Positions 30,201 to 38,596 of a stretch of 64,000 bases of DNA are shown here, piece after piece. The notes under the pieces are model-generated. The model saw only the letters and a program-made list of their open reading frames with translations. It made no database searches and was not told the DNA's origin. Each line of letters opens with the position of its first letter. Within the stretch, counting starts at the first letter, position 1. This DNA comes from Mactromeris polynyma (Eukaryota; Mollusca; Bivalvia; Venerida; Mactridae). Both the position numbers and the translations under genes were made by a program. Where the stretch lies: the NCBI GenBank assembly GCA_032209605.1, contig JASFXZ010000035.1:997001-1061000 (forward strand). Direction: 5' to 3'.

Positions 30201-33200
30201 GACAACATTTGAGCGCCGCTGTAAAATTTCCACCTCTCCTTTAAGTGACGTCATATCCAGAAAACGTCACTGACAGTAAGCAATATATACACCATATGGC
30301 AGTATGAAAATGAAGTGACCGTATTAGTAAATAGTGACATCAAATGTGCCGTTGTCTTGAAATGACGTCACTTACGGAACAGGTTGTAAATCCAATAGCA
30401 TCGCTCGTATATGCTATTTTACGAATTGCAGCAAGTAATTACTTTCGTGTTATGCGGTTAAAACTTATTTTCTGATTGTCACTGTTACACTGTAGCGACA
30501 GTATTTGTCACTGTAACACTGTAGCGACAGTATTTGTCACTGTAACACTGTAGCGACAGTATTTGTCACTGTTACACTGTAGCGACAGTATTTGTCACTG
30601 TTACACTGTAGCGACAGTATTTGTCACCGTTACACTGTAGCGACAGTATTTGTCACTGTAACACTGTAGCGACAGTATTTGTCACCGTTACACTGTAGCG
30701 ACAGTATTTGTCACTGTTACACTGTAGCGACAGTATTTGTCACCGTTACACTGTAGCGACAGTATTTGTCACTGTTACACTGTAGCGACAGTATTTGTCA
30801 CCGTTACACTGTAGCGACAGTATTTGTCACCGTTACACTGTAGCGACAGTATTTGTCACTGTTACACTGTAGCGACAGTATTTGTCACCGTTACACTGTA
30901 GCGACAGTATTTGTCACTGTTACACTGTAGCGACAGTATTTGTCACTGTTACACTGTAGCGACAGTATTTGTCACCGTTACACTGTAGCGAGAGTATTTG
31001 TCACTGTTACACTGTAGCGACAGTATTTGTCACTGTTACACTGTAGCGACAGTATTTGTCACCGTTACACTGTAGCGACAGTATTTGTCACTGTTACACT
31101 GTAGCGACAGTATTTGTCACCGTTACACTGTAGCGACAGTATTTGTCACTGTTACACTGTAGCGACAGTATTTGTCACTGTTACACTGTAGCGACAGTAT
31201 TTGTCACCGTTACACTGTAGCGACAGTATTTGTCACCGTTACACTGTAGCGACAGTATTTGTCACCGTTACACTGTAGCGACAGTATTTGTCACCGTTAC
31301 ACTGTAGCGACAGTATTTGTCACCGTTACACTGTAGCGACAGTATTTGTCACCGTTACACTGTAGCGACAGTATTTGTCACCGTTACACTGTAGCGACAG
31401 TATTTGTCACCGTTACACTGTAGCGACAGTATGTAAGTCTTTGATATGTTGTTTTTATTATCAAAATTTATATTTCGAAATGTTTCGGTGTATTATCATT
31501 GACGTACACAGACGGAACACAATTCGACACTGCGCGTCTGTGCATAATGTTGTGTACAAATAACAAATTTATATTTATACAAAATACAACAAACATCACG
31601 TATGACAATGTTGTCTTTCCTAATAAGTGATTTAGTGCGTGTCTTACATCCATTCCGAAAATCTAATCTCAATTTTCTTAAAATTACATAAATAAGATTG
31701 TTTGATTTAACGAGTTTAGTAAACATAATAAGAGAAATTTTCTAACCTAAAACTGATTGCATCATGGACTCTCGTCTGTTATGTTCACAAATCAGTCGCT
31801 GAAAACACGTTCCATGCCACATACGACATTTAAGAAAGTTCTGTAATCAAACGGACAATTAACTTGCAGCAGAGACCTTAACGAGGTTCCAAAACTGCCT
31901 GAATAAACGTGTTCAGCCATTAGGACTAATTTACTGCGAATTAGTTTTTATGATTAATTGACCTGACTTCGCTTTGGAAATAAGCAATACAACATTCATG
32001 ATTTGATTGGTTAATAACTTGGTAACGCACGCGCGGTGACAGACTACTTCCGGTAGGGTTATAATTGTACGTATCGGTGTAGTTTCCCGCTGTAATATCG
32101 ACAGTAAAACTTTGGTTTATAAATAAATGGACATTACAAGACTAGACGCTTAATTCATTCTCGATTCGATAAAGTTAGCCATGGTTTGAAAGCTTGCATT
32201 AAAACAATGCGACTTACAATGCGCATGCGTGTCTTTGATCATCACGTTTGAAAAGACTTTAATGATGTTTTCTTTGAAATACGTTTCGTAAGTTATTGTC
32301 CATGCTTAACTTGCCCCGAATCAATGTAATTGGTGCCTAGAATTAACGTCATAGACAGAGAGTTATAACCGTACAGGAAATTTAACGTAATGTTATTCAA
32401 TTTCTTCTGCTTCAATTTAATGACTCAGACAATATCCGTTAAGTTAATTGAACGAGAAGTTACAAATCGAAAATGCTTATACGCAAGTCACCGAGGTCAC
32501 CGAACAATGAAGAAATTAAATATATTCGTGTTAAAATAACGTTTGCTGTTTTCTGAATATTGCACAAAGTTTAATTCTGTCGTCATTTGATGAGTCTAAT
32601 TCCTTAGTTTTCGCGTATGTTTAACCCGACAAAAGAGAAAACTGGTTACTGGTGAAAGAACATGTCAGTAATGGTGGCTAAAAAATGCAAAAATCAATGA
32701 GGCTGCTCCTGATCACATTCTTAAAACTGACCAATCACAAGACTGGTCTCCAAACTCATTTTTGTAACCTAAACACTGATTGGTTACTCATGAGCTCAGT
32801 ATCAAAATTGACCAATAACAGGACTGGTCTTCAAACTCATTTTGGTAACCTTAACACTGATTGGTTGCTCCTGAGTTCAGTCTTAAAATTGACCAATGAC
32901 AGGGCTGCATTCGGCCAAACTAGTTTCTATTCTATTGATATGTCGTGTAATATTTCAGGTCTTTGACGGCTGGGAACTTCAAGGTGAGATGTTTCCAGGA
33001 GTTTACGATCATCAGAACGACATCACTGAACGCTACACGATGTTCTGTGGGGAGAACAGACCCAAGAAGATTTTCTTGTCCAATCAGAACGTAGCTCTTA
33101 TACAATTCAGAATCCCACAGCCGGGCGAGGGATTCCGTGTTATAGTGAATTTTAAGCACAATCCTCAGCGTAAGTAGATTGACTTTACAAATCAAAGCGC

Positions 33201-36200
33201 TGAGAGCACTGAAGTTGTTCGGTATTGAACACTGGTTTTGTATTCAACGCTTGCAGATTCACGGAAAGTACGAATCATTATTGTCCATTGTTGAACCATT
33301 AAATTTAAGTACGCAGTAAAGACTACTACCAGTATTGAGTATGTTATGCAGGTTACGCGTACAGATGATGAACTATTTTTTAACCGATTCACTTAACTGT
33401 TATTATTTTCGTATTCAGGCGATGCGACTGTCGAAACCTAACAACTAAAAATAGCTGCTATCTTTGTATGTGAATTTAATCACATAAAATCCGGGTCATG
33501 TAGTGACTATTCCAGCTATTTGGACGAAGGAATACCGCTTGGTAGAACCGCGATGACTTCCTAGTGCAAATTATATTTCCTTGTCGGGATTCGAACTCGC
33601 AGAGGTGAGGGGCATGTAATTTGAATTCAGCAGTCATGAGCACTCCACCACGGAGGCCCAGTGGTATTGTACGTTGTGTATCATTTAAACATGTGTACAT
33701 TTCAGCTTGTAATGCCGTCGGTTTGTTTGAAGAAGGTGTTCTTACTATGAAAAATTACGGAATGCGCCGGAATTGCACGACTGCGATCATTTATCCGGAA
33801 CAACTTCAACTGCTCAATGTTGACGTAGGCGTGACGTCAGACAGTAATCCTTTCGATGCTGAAGTTGGACTATCTGATAAGGTAAGGTACACATGATGAG
33901 GTGATGTTGACGATGAAGGTGGTGTGGGCAATGTCAATAACGCCGGTAATAATGATGTTGTTCGAACATTCGTCTTCCGAAATATATTTGACAAAAATAT
34001 CTGAAATATATGAAGGCAATAGTATGATGGAAACTAATGATGATGATGACGATGATGACGATGATGATGATGGTGTTTGTTGTCGTTGTTGTGGTACAGA
34101 TGCCGATGGTCATGTTGTTGATAATTATAACAATGACGCTGAGACTGATGACTGAGTTTCTTGTTGATTATAACAGTAATGATTAAGTAACAGCGTTAAA
34201 GTACTGCAAGGGGATTGTTTTATATCGAACTCTCTCCCAAAAAGGATACGAATGTAACGAAAAGTGTCTGCCATTTTCCGACGTTAAATAAATGGAGAAA
34301 ACTTCGAATTTTCAAAAGAACTTTCACCCCCTCTGTGTGATGGGTTCCTCTTCTCTTATTGTGTTCTGTTATTTCAAAGTTTTTAAAAAAAACACTATTA
34401 AGTATTGATCGTAGATATTGATTTCTCAAGCATCCTACATGTCATGTTGGTAATGTAAAATAATATTTATTGAGACCTATTTCCTAATATGGTTATTTAC
34501 ATTCAGTGTGCAAAGAACGGGTCTCAACAAATGACGTTGTTTTCAATTAAATTGATTATTTAATGGTTTGATTTTTGGTAAAATTATGACTTTTACCAAA
34601 TCGAGCCAACTCATAAATCACAAGATATTGTTTTCCATCATCAAAACGAAAGTATAAATTTTAACAGATCGGCGAAGATTTATCGTTTTCATTACATCAA
34701 ACCGTTTTAGTACGGGTTTTTTTCATGTCAGAATTCGTCACAATTTTTAAATAAATGAAAAAAAAAACGTTTTGTTTTTCTGCAGTGTATGAATCTAGCT
34801 GGTGGCGATTACGTTCAGTTTATGGACGGGAATGGTTTGGATCCTTCTATGATGTCGACCAAAGGCCTTGTATGTGGAATGGATTCTAACAGTGGTAAGT
34901 TTCTGAGAGGTCTGAACAACAGAAATCACAATGCAACTTCTCCAGAGTGGCCCTCTCTTAGAGCAACAACCTCTCCAGTGTGGCCCTCTCTTAGAGCAAC
35001 AACCTCTCCAGTGTGGCCCTCTCTTAAAGCAACAACCTCTCCAGTGTGGCCCTCTCTTAAAGCAACAACCTCTCCAGAGTGGCCCTCTCTTAAAGCAACA
35101 ACCTCTCCAGAGTGGCCCTCTCTTAAGCAACAACCTCTCCAGATTGGCCCTCTCTTAGAGCAACAACCTCTCCAGAGTGGCCCTCTCTTAAAGCAACAAC
35201 CTCTCCAGAGTGGCCCTCTCTTAAAGCAACAACCTCTCCAGTGTGGCCCTCTCTTAAGCAACAACCTCTCCAGAGTTGCACTCTCTTAAGCAACAACCTC
35301 TCCAGAGTGGCCCTCTCTTAAGCAACAACCTCTCCAGAGTGGCCCTCTCTTAGAGCAAAAACCTCTCCAGTGTGGCCCTCTCTTAGAGCAACAACCTCTC
35401 CAGTGTGGCCCTCTCTTAGAGCAACAACCTCTCCAGAGTGGCCCTCTCTTAGAGCAACAACCTCTCCAGAGTTGCCCTCTCTTAGAGCAACAACCTCTCC
35501 AGAGTGGCCCTCTCTTAAGCAACAACCTCTCCAGTGTTGCCCTCTCTTAAGCAACAACCTCTCCAGAGTTGCCCTCTCTTAAGCAACAACCTCTCCAGTG
35601 TGGCCCTCTCTTAGAGCAACAACCTCTCCAGAGTGGTCCTCTCTTAGAGCAACAACCTCTCCAGAGTTGCCCTCTCTTAGAGCAACAACCTCTCCAGAGT
35701 GGTCCTCTCTTAAAGCTACTTTCTCTTTTCAACAAAAATATTACTTTTCCCTGTTTTCTACCAATTTAACCTCAAGAGAAACAATGCCCCAACATTGAAA
35801 TGTTCGTGTCCTAATTGGGTTTTTTTCTAAACCGGTTGAATTGTACTCCTTTAAAAGGATTTGATCAGTTCAGTTTCCTAAGGGTGGTCGTATTGTTGAG
35901 GTATTACTGTACTTAGAATATGATAAATGGTTTATTCCAGTGATTGTGTGGGCAGATATAACTACATAAACTCTATATGTAATATACACGAAGTATGTTT
36001 AATCTCTAAATCTGAGCTATTGTCAAGTTAGGTCTTACAGAACATTGTATCAAACGTTCCCCTATTAAACACGTATCACGTGGTCACGTATCACGTGGTC
36101 CCTCGTTGCTTGTAATGCGCACAGTTCACCCACGGGAATACCCCAGGTTTTAACCTGTTAAACTTTAACGCATTGTCAGAATGAAATAATTGCTTCGACT

Positions 36201-38595
36201 TTTTACTGTTGAAAAAACAACAACATCGGGCTGATTAATTACCATTGCTTCATCTCTTTAGACGTGTTCAACTTGATTATAAACATATTTTAAGATCACT
36301 TACACCCGAAAGAAACTAGCTAGAGGCGATTATAGGGATGAATTTACTGTCAGGAAAATGTCGATTAAAAGTTAGACAAAAGAGTTTTGTCTGCGATGGT
36401 GTGCTGAAATGTGTTGAGCATGTTAAGTCAGACGACCTCCAGCCAGTTGTCAAATATTGAAATTGAAAACACTTTTAAAGTATTTACAGGTTATCAAATT
36501 TAAACATTATTGATAGAAACGAATATGACGAAACGTATTGTATTGTGTATGAGTGTCGGACAAAGCCATCTTTAATTACAAACTGCAGCCTCTTACATCG
36601 GGGCCGTGCTGAGAGGTACGGTACAAACTGCAACCTCTTACATCGGGGCCGTGCTGAGAGGTACGGTACAAACTGCAACCTCTTACATCGGGGCCGTGCT
36701 GAGAGGTACGGTACAAACTGCAACCTCTTACATCGGGGCCGTGCTGAGAGGTACGTACAAACTGCAACCTCTTACATCGGGGCCGTGCTGAGAGGTACGG
36801 TACAAACTACAGCCTCTTACATCGGGGCCGTGCTGAGAGGTACGGTACAAACTGCAACCTCTTACATCGGGGCCGTGCTGAGAGGTACGGTACAAACTGC
36901 AACCTCTTACATCGGGGCCGTGCTGAGAGGTACGTACAAACTGCAACCTCTTACATCGGGGCCGTGCTGAGAGGTACGGTACAAACTACAGCCTCTTACA
37001 TCGGGGCCGTGCTGAGAGGTACGGTACAAACTGCAACCTCTTACATCGGGGCCGTGCTGAGAGGTACGGTACAAACTACAGCCTCTTACATCGGGGCCGT
37101 GCTGAGAGGTACGGTACAAACTGCAACCTCTTACATCGGGGCCGTGCTGAGAGGTACGGTACAAACTACAGCCTCTTACATCGGGGCCGTGCTGAGAGGT
37201 ACGGTACAAACTGCAACCTCTTACATCGGGGCCGTGCTGAGAGGTACGGTACAAACTGCAGCCTCTTACATCGGGGCCGTGCTGAGAGGTACGGTACAAA
37301 CTGCAACCTCTTACATCGGGGCCGTGCTGAGAGGTACGGTACAAACTGCAACCTCTTACATCGGGGCCGTGCTGAGAGGTACGGTACAAACTGCAACCTC
37401 TTACATCGGGGCCGTGCTGAGAGGTACGGTACAAACTGCAACCTCTTACATCGGGGCCGTGCTGAGAGGTACGGTACAAACTGCAACCTCTTACATCGGG
37501 GCCGTGAGGTACGGTACAAACTGCAACCTCTTACATCGGGGCCGTGAGGTACGGTACAAACTGCAACCTCTTACATCGGGGCCGTGCTGAGAGGTACGGT
37601 ACAAACTGCAACCTCTTACATCGGGGCCGTGCTGAGAGGTACGGTTAATGCGTTACATCGGGGCCGTGCTGAGAGGTACGGTTAATGCGTTACATCGGGG
37701 CCGTGCTGAGAGGTACGGTTAATGCGTTACATCGGGGCCGTGCTGAGAGGTACGGTTAATGAGTTCGCAAATGTTTTCAAGACATCCTGAAATAGGCAAA
37801 CATGATCTAAATGATCCGAATGAAAACAATAACAGAATTGTTTCATTTGCAAACAAATTTTAACATGTATAATTTTTTATTTCATTATGTTACAGTTTGC
37901 CTTTTTAATTGGTACTATATTAGATTTATCTGATAATAAGGTATAACATACCTGTACCTGTACAATCATATAAATATTCTCAGACGATTTTTGAAGGTTG
38001 ACCTTTTTGTCCCTTATAAAGTGACACATTAAACGGTTGACAAATTAAACACAAAGGTACGGAATTCTGTAAGGGCCATCGCGATCTCGTATTTCATTGA
38101 CCAAGAAAAAATAACTCGACATTCGTTTGTTACATTCTCGCATCTTTAATCATTTAAATTTGTAGTAGGGCCTACTTTGTATACAAACACTATTGTGTTT
38201 TCATTGCATTGTAACTGCCAGCTTGTATCTGATAAAAATGGACTTAACAACATATTTACCTCAGGGATTTCCCTGACGCAGAAAACTTGAGTCCCTGACT
38301 CCCTTTTCTTTCCAAGAACTCCCATTTTCAAATTACTGTGCATATCTGGGACCCTACACATTTTACTTAAAATCCTCAATTTCTCAAACATGAGGGTCCA
38401 AGGACCCATAGCTGAAAAATCCTAGGGAAAACCCTGTTTACTTGAATTTATTTTTCAGCAACAAAAGCCAATTTCGTCCTCGGTTGCCAAAACTCTGTCA
38501 TTAGAATGGTTTCCAGCGGCGAATACTACAACACCGTCACCTTCAAGTATTCCCCACCCACAGCTAGTGATGTCTCTGAAACTGACATGTGCTGA
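141..38595 (+). CDS. CRHBP: Corticotropin-releasing factor binding protein (CRF-BP), complete 7-exon gene
   Basis: Coding join: 141-221, 26031-26085, 28526-28683, 32959-33169, 33706-33881, 34786-34894, 38459-38595. Every junction is GT/AG with matching phase (0,1,0,1,0,1). The product is 308 residues; human CRHBP has 322. Residues 1 to about 20 are a hydrophobic signal peptide, so the protein is secreted. Cysteines fall at 47, 68, 91, 128, 170, 192, 228, 257, 273 and 308. The first five intervals (21, 23, 37, 42, 22) equal those of the human protein and all five disulfides can form. Shared landmarks are FDGW (100-103), an N-glycosylation sequon NCT at 191 where human has NCS, NGLDPS (243-248) and RMVSSG. 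In vertebrates the family binds and sequesters CRF and urocortin peptides; here the ligand would be a CRF/DH44-type peptide, which is inference. I see no broken exon. The gene is inflated to 38.5 kb by intronic tandem repeats. Confidence 0.93.
222..2088. other. Intron 1, 5' part: no gene
   Basis: AT-rich intronic sequence. Only short chance frames are present. A possible SINE remnant is at 421-605; a 17-bp direct duplication (aataagacatttaagta) sits near 1347-1381. Nothing else is recognised. Confidence 0.6.
421..605 (-). mobile_element. Possible tRNA-derived SINE remnant
   Basis: On the minus strand a Pol III B-box-like string (gagtttgatccca, within about 518-536) follows a region rich in short inverted matches. 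It resembles the tRNA-derived heads elsewhere in the window but is degenerate, and the A box and ends are not clear. Confidence 0.25.
2089..2279. mobile_element. MITE family M1, copy 1 (diverged)
   Basis: Starts gagcgccctcttctttaagt and ends gttgtaaatcccacagcagcgct. The ends are inverted-repeat related, and the interior (caccgtgtactgacag, ccatatggcaa, gtttcctgcttacaaatagtgac) matches copies at 30211, 44847 and 49361. The left TGACGTCA is mutated to TGACGTAA; two perfect octamers remain internally. Confidence 0.75.
2620..2790. repeat. Degenerate tandem repeat, about 40-bp unit
   Basis: Four imperfect units share cacagagt.atcgttcgttgctctct. Low-copy and eroded. Confidence 0.5.
3602..3676 (+). 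mobile_element. tRNA-like sequence (SINE head or tRNA pseudogene)
   Basis: The segment starts ggtgtg and ends cacacc, which could pair as a 6-bp acceptor stem. It holds a strong B box (gggttcgagcccc). The A-box half is poor, so this is likely a SINE head rather than a working tRNA. Confidence 0.4.
4640..4990. repeat. Minisatellite, 17-bp unit
   Basis: About 20 copies of accatatttccatagta with substitutions (atatcc, ttattcc). Because three units make 51 bp, reverse-strand frames read as W/Y/G-rich nonsense; it is not a gene. Confidence 0.9.
5436..5622. mobile_element. MITE family M2 (pogo/Tc1-like ends), copy 1
   Basis: Begins TA-cagtcaaacctcgataataag and ends ggtctttaagttagcgttaactg-TA. It shares 'gagcaaaacaatgaaaatg' and 'gaggtggtctt' with 28156-28329 and about 63262-63560. 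The CAGT termini next to TA fit a Tc1/mariner/pogo-type non-autonomous element. Confidence 0.65.
5623..7667. other. Intron 1 interior: no gene
   Basis: AT-rich, with a TTG/TGC-rich low-complexity tract at about 6120-6540. Leu/Cys/Val-rich open frames over that tract are composition artefacts. Confidence 0.6.
6120..6540. repeat. TTG/TGC-rich imperfect microsatellite
   Basis: Runs of tgttgt and tgctgctac broken by substitutions across about 400 bp. All three frames on both strands are partly open, as expected of a stop-poor trinucleotide tract. Confidence 0.8.
7668..7880. repeat. Minisatellite, 32-bp unit
   Basis: About 6.5 copies of a unit beginning aacatggcttccattgttct and ending gggctcgatggc. 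Units are nearly identical, with ggca/ggta and one 'gaca' variant. Confidence 0.92.
8609..8681 (+). mobile_element. tRNA-like sequence (SINE head)
   Basis: A-box-like tagtggctgtgtggtgaaat followed about 35 nt later by the B box gggttcgagcccc. The B-box region is identical to that at 3602-3676. No good cloverleaf. Confidence 0.45.
9758..10000 (+). repeat. Dispersed repeat family R2, copy 1
   Basis: Shares roughly 235 bp with 33207-33436 in the same orientation, including aagttgttcggtattgaaca, cagtattgagtatgtta and gatgcgactgtcgaa. No terminal repeats or coding capacity seen, so the element type is unknown. Confidence 0.8.
10991..11235. repeat. Minisatellite, 27-bp unit
   Basis: Nine units of gccgaaactatccgaaatat + ggtacaa, with actatc/accatc and gcc/ttc variants. 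The unit is a multiple of three, so three frames stay open. Confidence 0.93.
11236..13723. other. Intron 1 interior: no gene
   Basis: AT-rich; only short chance frames, no splice-flanked coding block recognised. Confidence 0.55.
13724..13792. repeat. Perfect 34-bp palindrome, 1-nt centre
   Basis: Arms 13724-13757 and 13759-13792 are exact reverse complements around T13758. The core reads taggtaaacaaat / atttgtttaccta. It could extrude as a cruciform or be a short MITE-like foldback. Confidence 0.95.
14373..15634. repeat. Minisatellite, 39-bp unit, about 32 copies
   Basis: The unit begins cttcctgttcgggaatgaaa and ends in a ctagatatagtaac-type segment. Sub-variants alternate atctagat/agctaaat/aactaaat and caaa/cata. 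Thirteen codons long, so a 464-codon reverse frame (13-residue FHSRTGSLLLYLD unit) is open; it has no signal, domain or splice context and is treated as an artefact. Confidence 0.95.
15635..16125. other. Intron 1 spacer between two large arrays
   Basis: About 490 bp with several taagatttt / aaggaaatcctta direct and inverted words. No gene recognised. Confidence 0.55.
16126..25473. repeat. Large satellite-like array, 36/35-bp monomer, about 260 copies
   Basis: The monomer is ataattgataagattatata followed by aacaaaaacaacagaa. A 35-bp form lacks one A in the A-run. Variants include cgatag, caatag, gattaca, caaataca and gaacag. A 107-bp higher-order unit (36+36+35) is tandem at about 20150-20720, and a 2,079-bp block is duplicated (see findings). 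Open reverse frames up to 556 codons (Leu/Tyr/Asn/Cys or Ile/Val-rich) merely reflect absence of stops. Confidence 0.98.
25474..26030. other. 3' end of CRHBP intron 1
   Basis: Non-repetitive, includes TGACGTCA near 25834 and the polypyrimidine tract and acceptor of exon 2. Confidence 0.6.
26031..26085 (+). CDS. CRHBP: CRHBP exon 2: N-terminal linker
   Basis: A strong acceptor (pyrimidine run then ccag) is followed by 55 nt and a gtgagt donor. Phase 0 in, phase 1 out, encoding EADFNLLRRNTRSTDGNI. This corresponds to the poorly conserved segment between signal peptide and first cysteine; human has a similar stretch with acidic and basic residues. Confidence 0.8.
26215..27235. repeat. CAT/CAA-rich tract with 57-bp minisatellite
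   Basis: A long atc/aca trinucleotide-rich region. At 26445-26945 it contains about 8.8 near-identical 57-bp units (catcatcacaatcatcattc + tcatcagcttcatttacacc + aacaccaacag...). A 307-codon plus-strand frame (19-residue unit) spans it, in intron 2 of CRHBP; not considered a gene. Confidence 0.93.
27244..27320 (+). tRNA. tRNA-Thr(AGT)-like sequence, probably pseudogene or SINE head
   Basis: Ggagc at 27244 pairs with gctcc at 27312-27316, followed by A and an encoded CCA. A-box-like tggtgcagtgg is present. A seven-base loop ctagtaa would place anticodon AGT (Thr). The anticodon stem has only three good pairs and the T stem does not form normally around gattcgatccc, so a functional tRNA is doubtful. 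Confidence 0.4.
27785..28108. repeat. Three tandem 108-bp units
   Basis: Units begin gtaaac at 27785, 27893 and 28001; a truncated fourth starts at 28109. They are almost identical. Each unit contains the short inverted pair gacgac...gtcgtc around a ctatag-like centre. Confidence 0.93.
28156..28329. mobile_element. MITE family M2, copy 2
   Basis: TA-cagtaaaaccccaataataag at the left and ttaagtgaggatttactg-TA at the right form imperfect terminal inverted repeats with TA on both sides. Interior words match 5436-5622 and 63262-63560. About 174 bp, no coding capacity. Confidence 0.75.
28526..28683 (+). CDS. CRHBP: CRHBP exon 3: first disulfide block
   Basis: 158 nt between ccaag and gtaagt, phase 1 in, 0 out. 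It encodes residues 46-98 with cysteines at 47, 68 and 91. The spacing CX20C and CX22C is identical to human CRHBP Cys60-81-104, and the local sequence GEPDQIIEV aligns with human SEPEEFITI. Confidence 0.95.
28741..29040. repeat. Minisatellite, 34-bp unit
   Basis: About 8.5 units of tcggcattttccgttcattt + ccgtatacatgttc just downstream of exon 3. Three units make 34 codons, giving a spurious plus frame. Confidence 0.92.
29812..29990 (-). mobile_element. SINE fragment related to 33477-33660
   Basis: Shares gggtcatgtagt and ttccagctat..gg..g with the SINE-like element at 33477, suggesting the 3' part of the same family. Confidence 0.4.
30211..30406. mobile_element. MITE family M1, copy 2, with terminal CRE octamers
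   Basis: Left end gagcgccgctgtaaaatttc...taagtgacgtcat; right end atgacgtcacttac...tccaatagcatcgctc. The two are inverted repeats of about 45 bp with mismatches. Perfect TGACGTCA sits at 30246-30253 and 30363-30370. Confidence 0.85.
30476..31432. repeat. Minisatellite, 30-bp unit, about 32 copies
   Basis: The unit is tgtcaccgttacactgtagc + gacagtattt. Each has an internal stem actgt-agcg-acagt. The only common variation is ctgtaac, ctgttac or ccgttac. Confidence 0.95.
31433..32709. other. CRHBP intron 3, 3' part: no gene
   Basis: No conserved coding block; AT-rich with chance frames only. Confidence 0.55.
32710..32905. repeat. Tandem repeat, 81-bp unit, about 2.4 copies
   Basis: 'gaccaat' anchors at 32729, 32810 and 32891. 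Each unit carries ccaat...attgg as an inverted pair. The array stops about 50 bp before the exon 4 acceptor. Confidence 0.85.
32959..33169 (+). CDS. CRHBP: CRHBP exon 4: FDGW block
   Basis: 211 nt between a tatttcag acceptor and gtaagt, phase 0 in, 1 out. The residues VFDGWELQGEMFP align with human VFDGWILKGEKFP. Further matches are SNQNVALIQFR with human SSQNVAMIFFR, and PGEGF with PGNGF. The cysteine at 128 is the partner position of Cys91. This is the most conserved exon. Confidence 0.97.
33207..33436 (+). repeat. Dispersed repeat family R2, copy 2
   Basis: Same orientation and order of matches as 9758-10000; lies in the 536-bp intron 4 and fills nearly half of it. Confidence 0.8.
33477..33660 (-). 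mobile_element. tRNA-derived SINE
   Basis: Reading the minus strand from 33660: gggcctccgtggtggagtg (A-box region), then about 40 nt on, gcgagttcgaatcccgac (B box), then a non-tRNA tail ending near atgtagtgactattccagct. The order fits a Pol III SINE inserted antisense in CRHBP intron 4. Confidence 0.65.
33706..33881 (+). CDS. CRHBP: CRHBP exon 5: PCN and NCT-sequon block
   Basis: 176 nt between ttcag and gtaagg, phase 1 in, 0 out. It encodes PCNAVG (human PCNVIS), then RRNCTTAIIYP, aligned with human RNCSFSIIYP. The conserved N-linked glycosylation site is thus retained, with a CX21C pair at 170 and 192. Confidence 0.95.
34039..34075. repeat. GAT/GAC microsatellite
   Basis: An (ATG/ACG)n run in intron 5 immediately after exon 5; yields a poly-Asp frame without support as a gene. 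Confidence 0.85.
34786..34894 (+). CDS. CRHBP: CRHBP exon 6: NGLDPS block
   Basis: 109 nt between tgcag and gtaagt, phase 0 in, 1 out. It encodes residues 228-263, including YVQFMDGNGLDPSMM, matching human FVELLGGTGLDPSKM, with cysteines at 228 and 257. A 33-bp minisatellite starts only about 40 bp beyond the donor. Confidence 0.95.
34936..35722. repeat. Minisatellite, 33/32-bp unit, about 24 copies
   Basis: Unit gcaacaacctctccagagtg + gccctctcttaaa, with gag/gtg, ggcc/tgcc and agagc/aagc/aaagc variants. Lies in intron 6, starting about 40 bp after exon 6, and explains all overlapping open frames on both strands. Confidence 0.95.
35723..36579. other. Intron 6 spacer: no gene
   Basis: Unique AT-rich sequence; a tandem 'cacgtatcacgtggt' pair near 36067-36102. 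Nothing else recognised. Confidence 0.5.
36580..37760. repeat. Minisatellite, 45-bp unit, about 26 copies
   Basis: Unit gcaacctcttacatcggggc + cgtgctgagaggtacggtacaaact. GC-richer than its surroundings. Shortened units lacking 'ctgagag' or 'ggta' occur, and the last three are a 31-32-bp derivative ending gttaatgcgt. Confidence 0.95.
37761..38458. other. 3' end of CRHBP intron 6
   Basis: Unique sequence up to the exon 7 acceptor; no other gene seen. Confidence 0.55.
38459..38595 (+). CDS. CRHBP: CRHBP exon 7: last coding exon
   Basis: A tttttcag acceptor in phase 1 opens 45 codons ending in TGA (38593-38595). GCQNSVIRMVSSG matches human GCDNTVVRMVSSG. The last residue before the stop is Cys308, the partner expected for Cys273 (human Cys277-Cys318), so the stop looks genuine. 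A consensus donor (gtaagtatg) starts at 38597, one base after the stop, and suggests a spliced 3'UTR. Confidence 0.93.
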
Positions 38596-38596
38596 C

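Noticed and set aside
33901..34155. Plus-strand frame with poly-Asp
   Set aside because: GAT/GAC microsatellite immediately after the exon 5 donor; no acceptor or conserved sequence.
36545..37590. Open frames of 117-208 codons on both strands
   Set aside because: Explained by the 45-bp GC-richer minisatellite in CRHBP intron 6.
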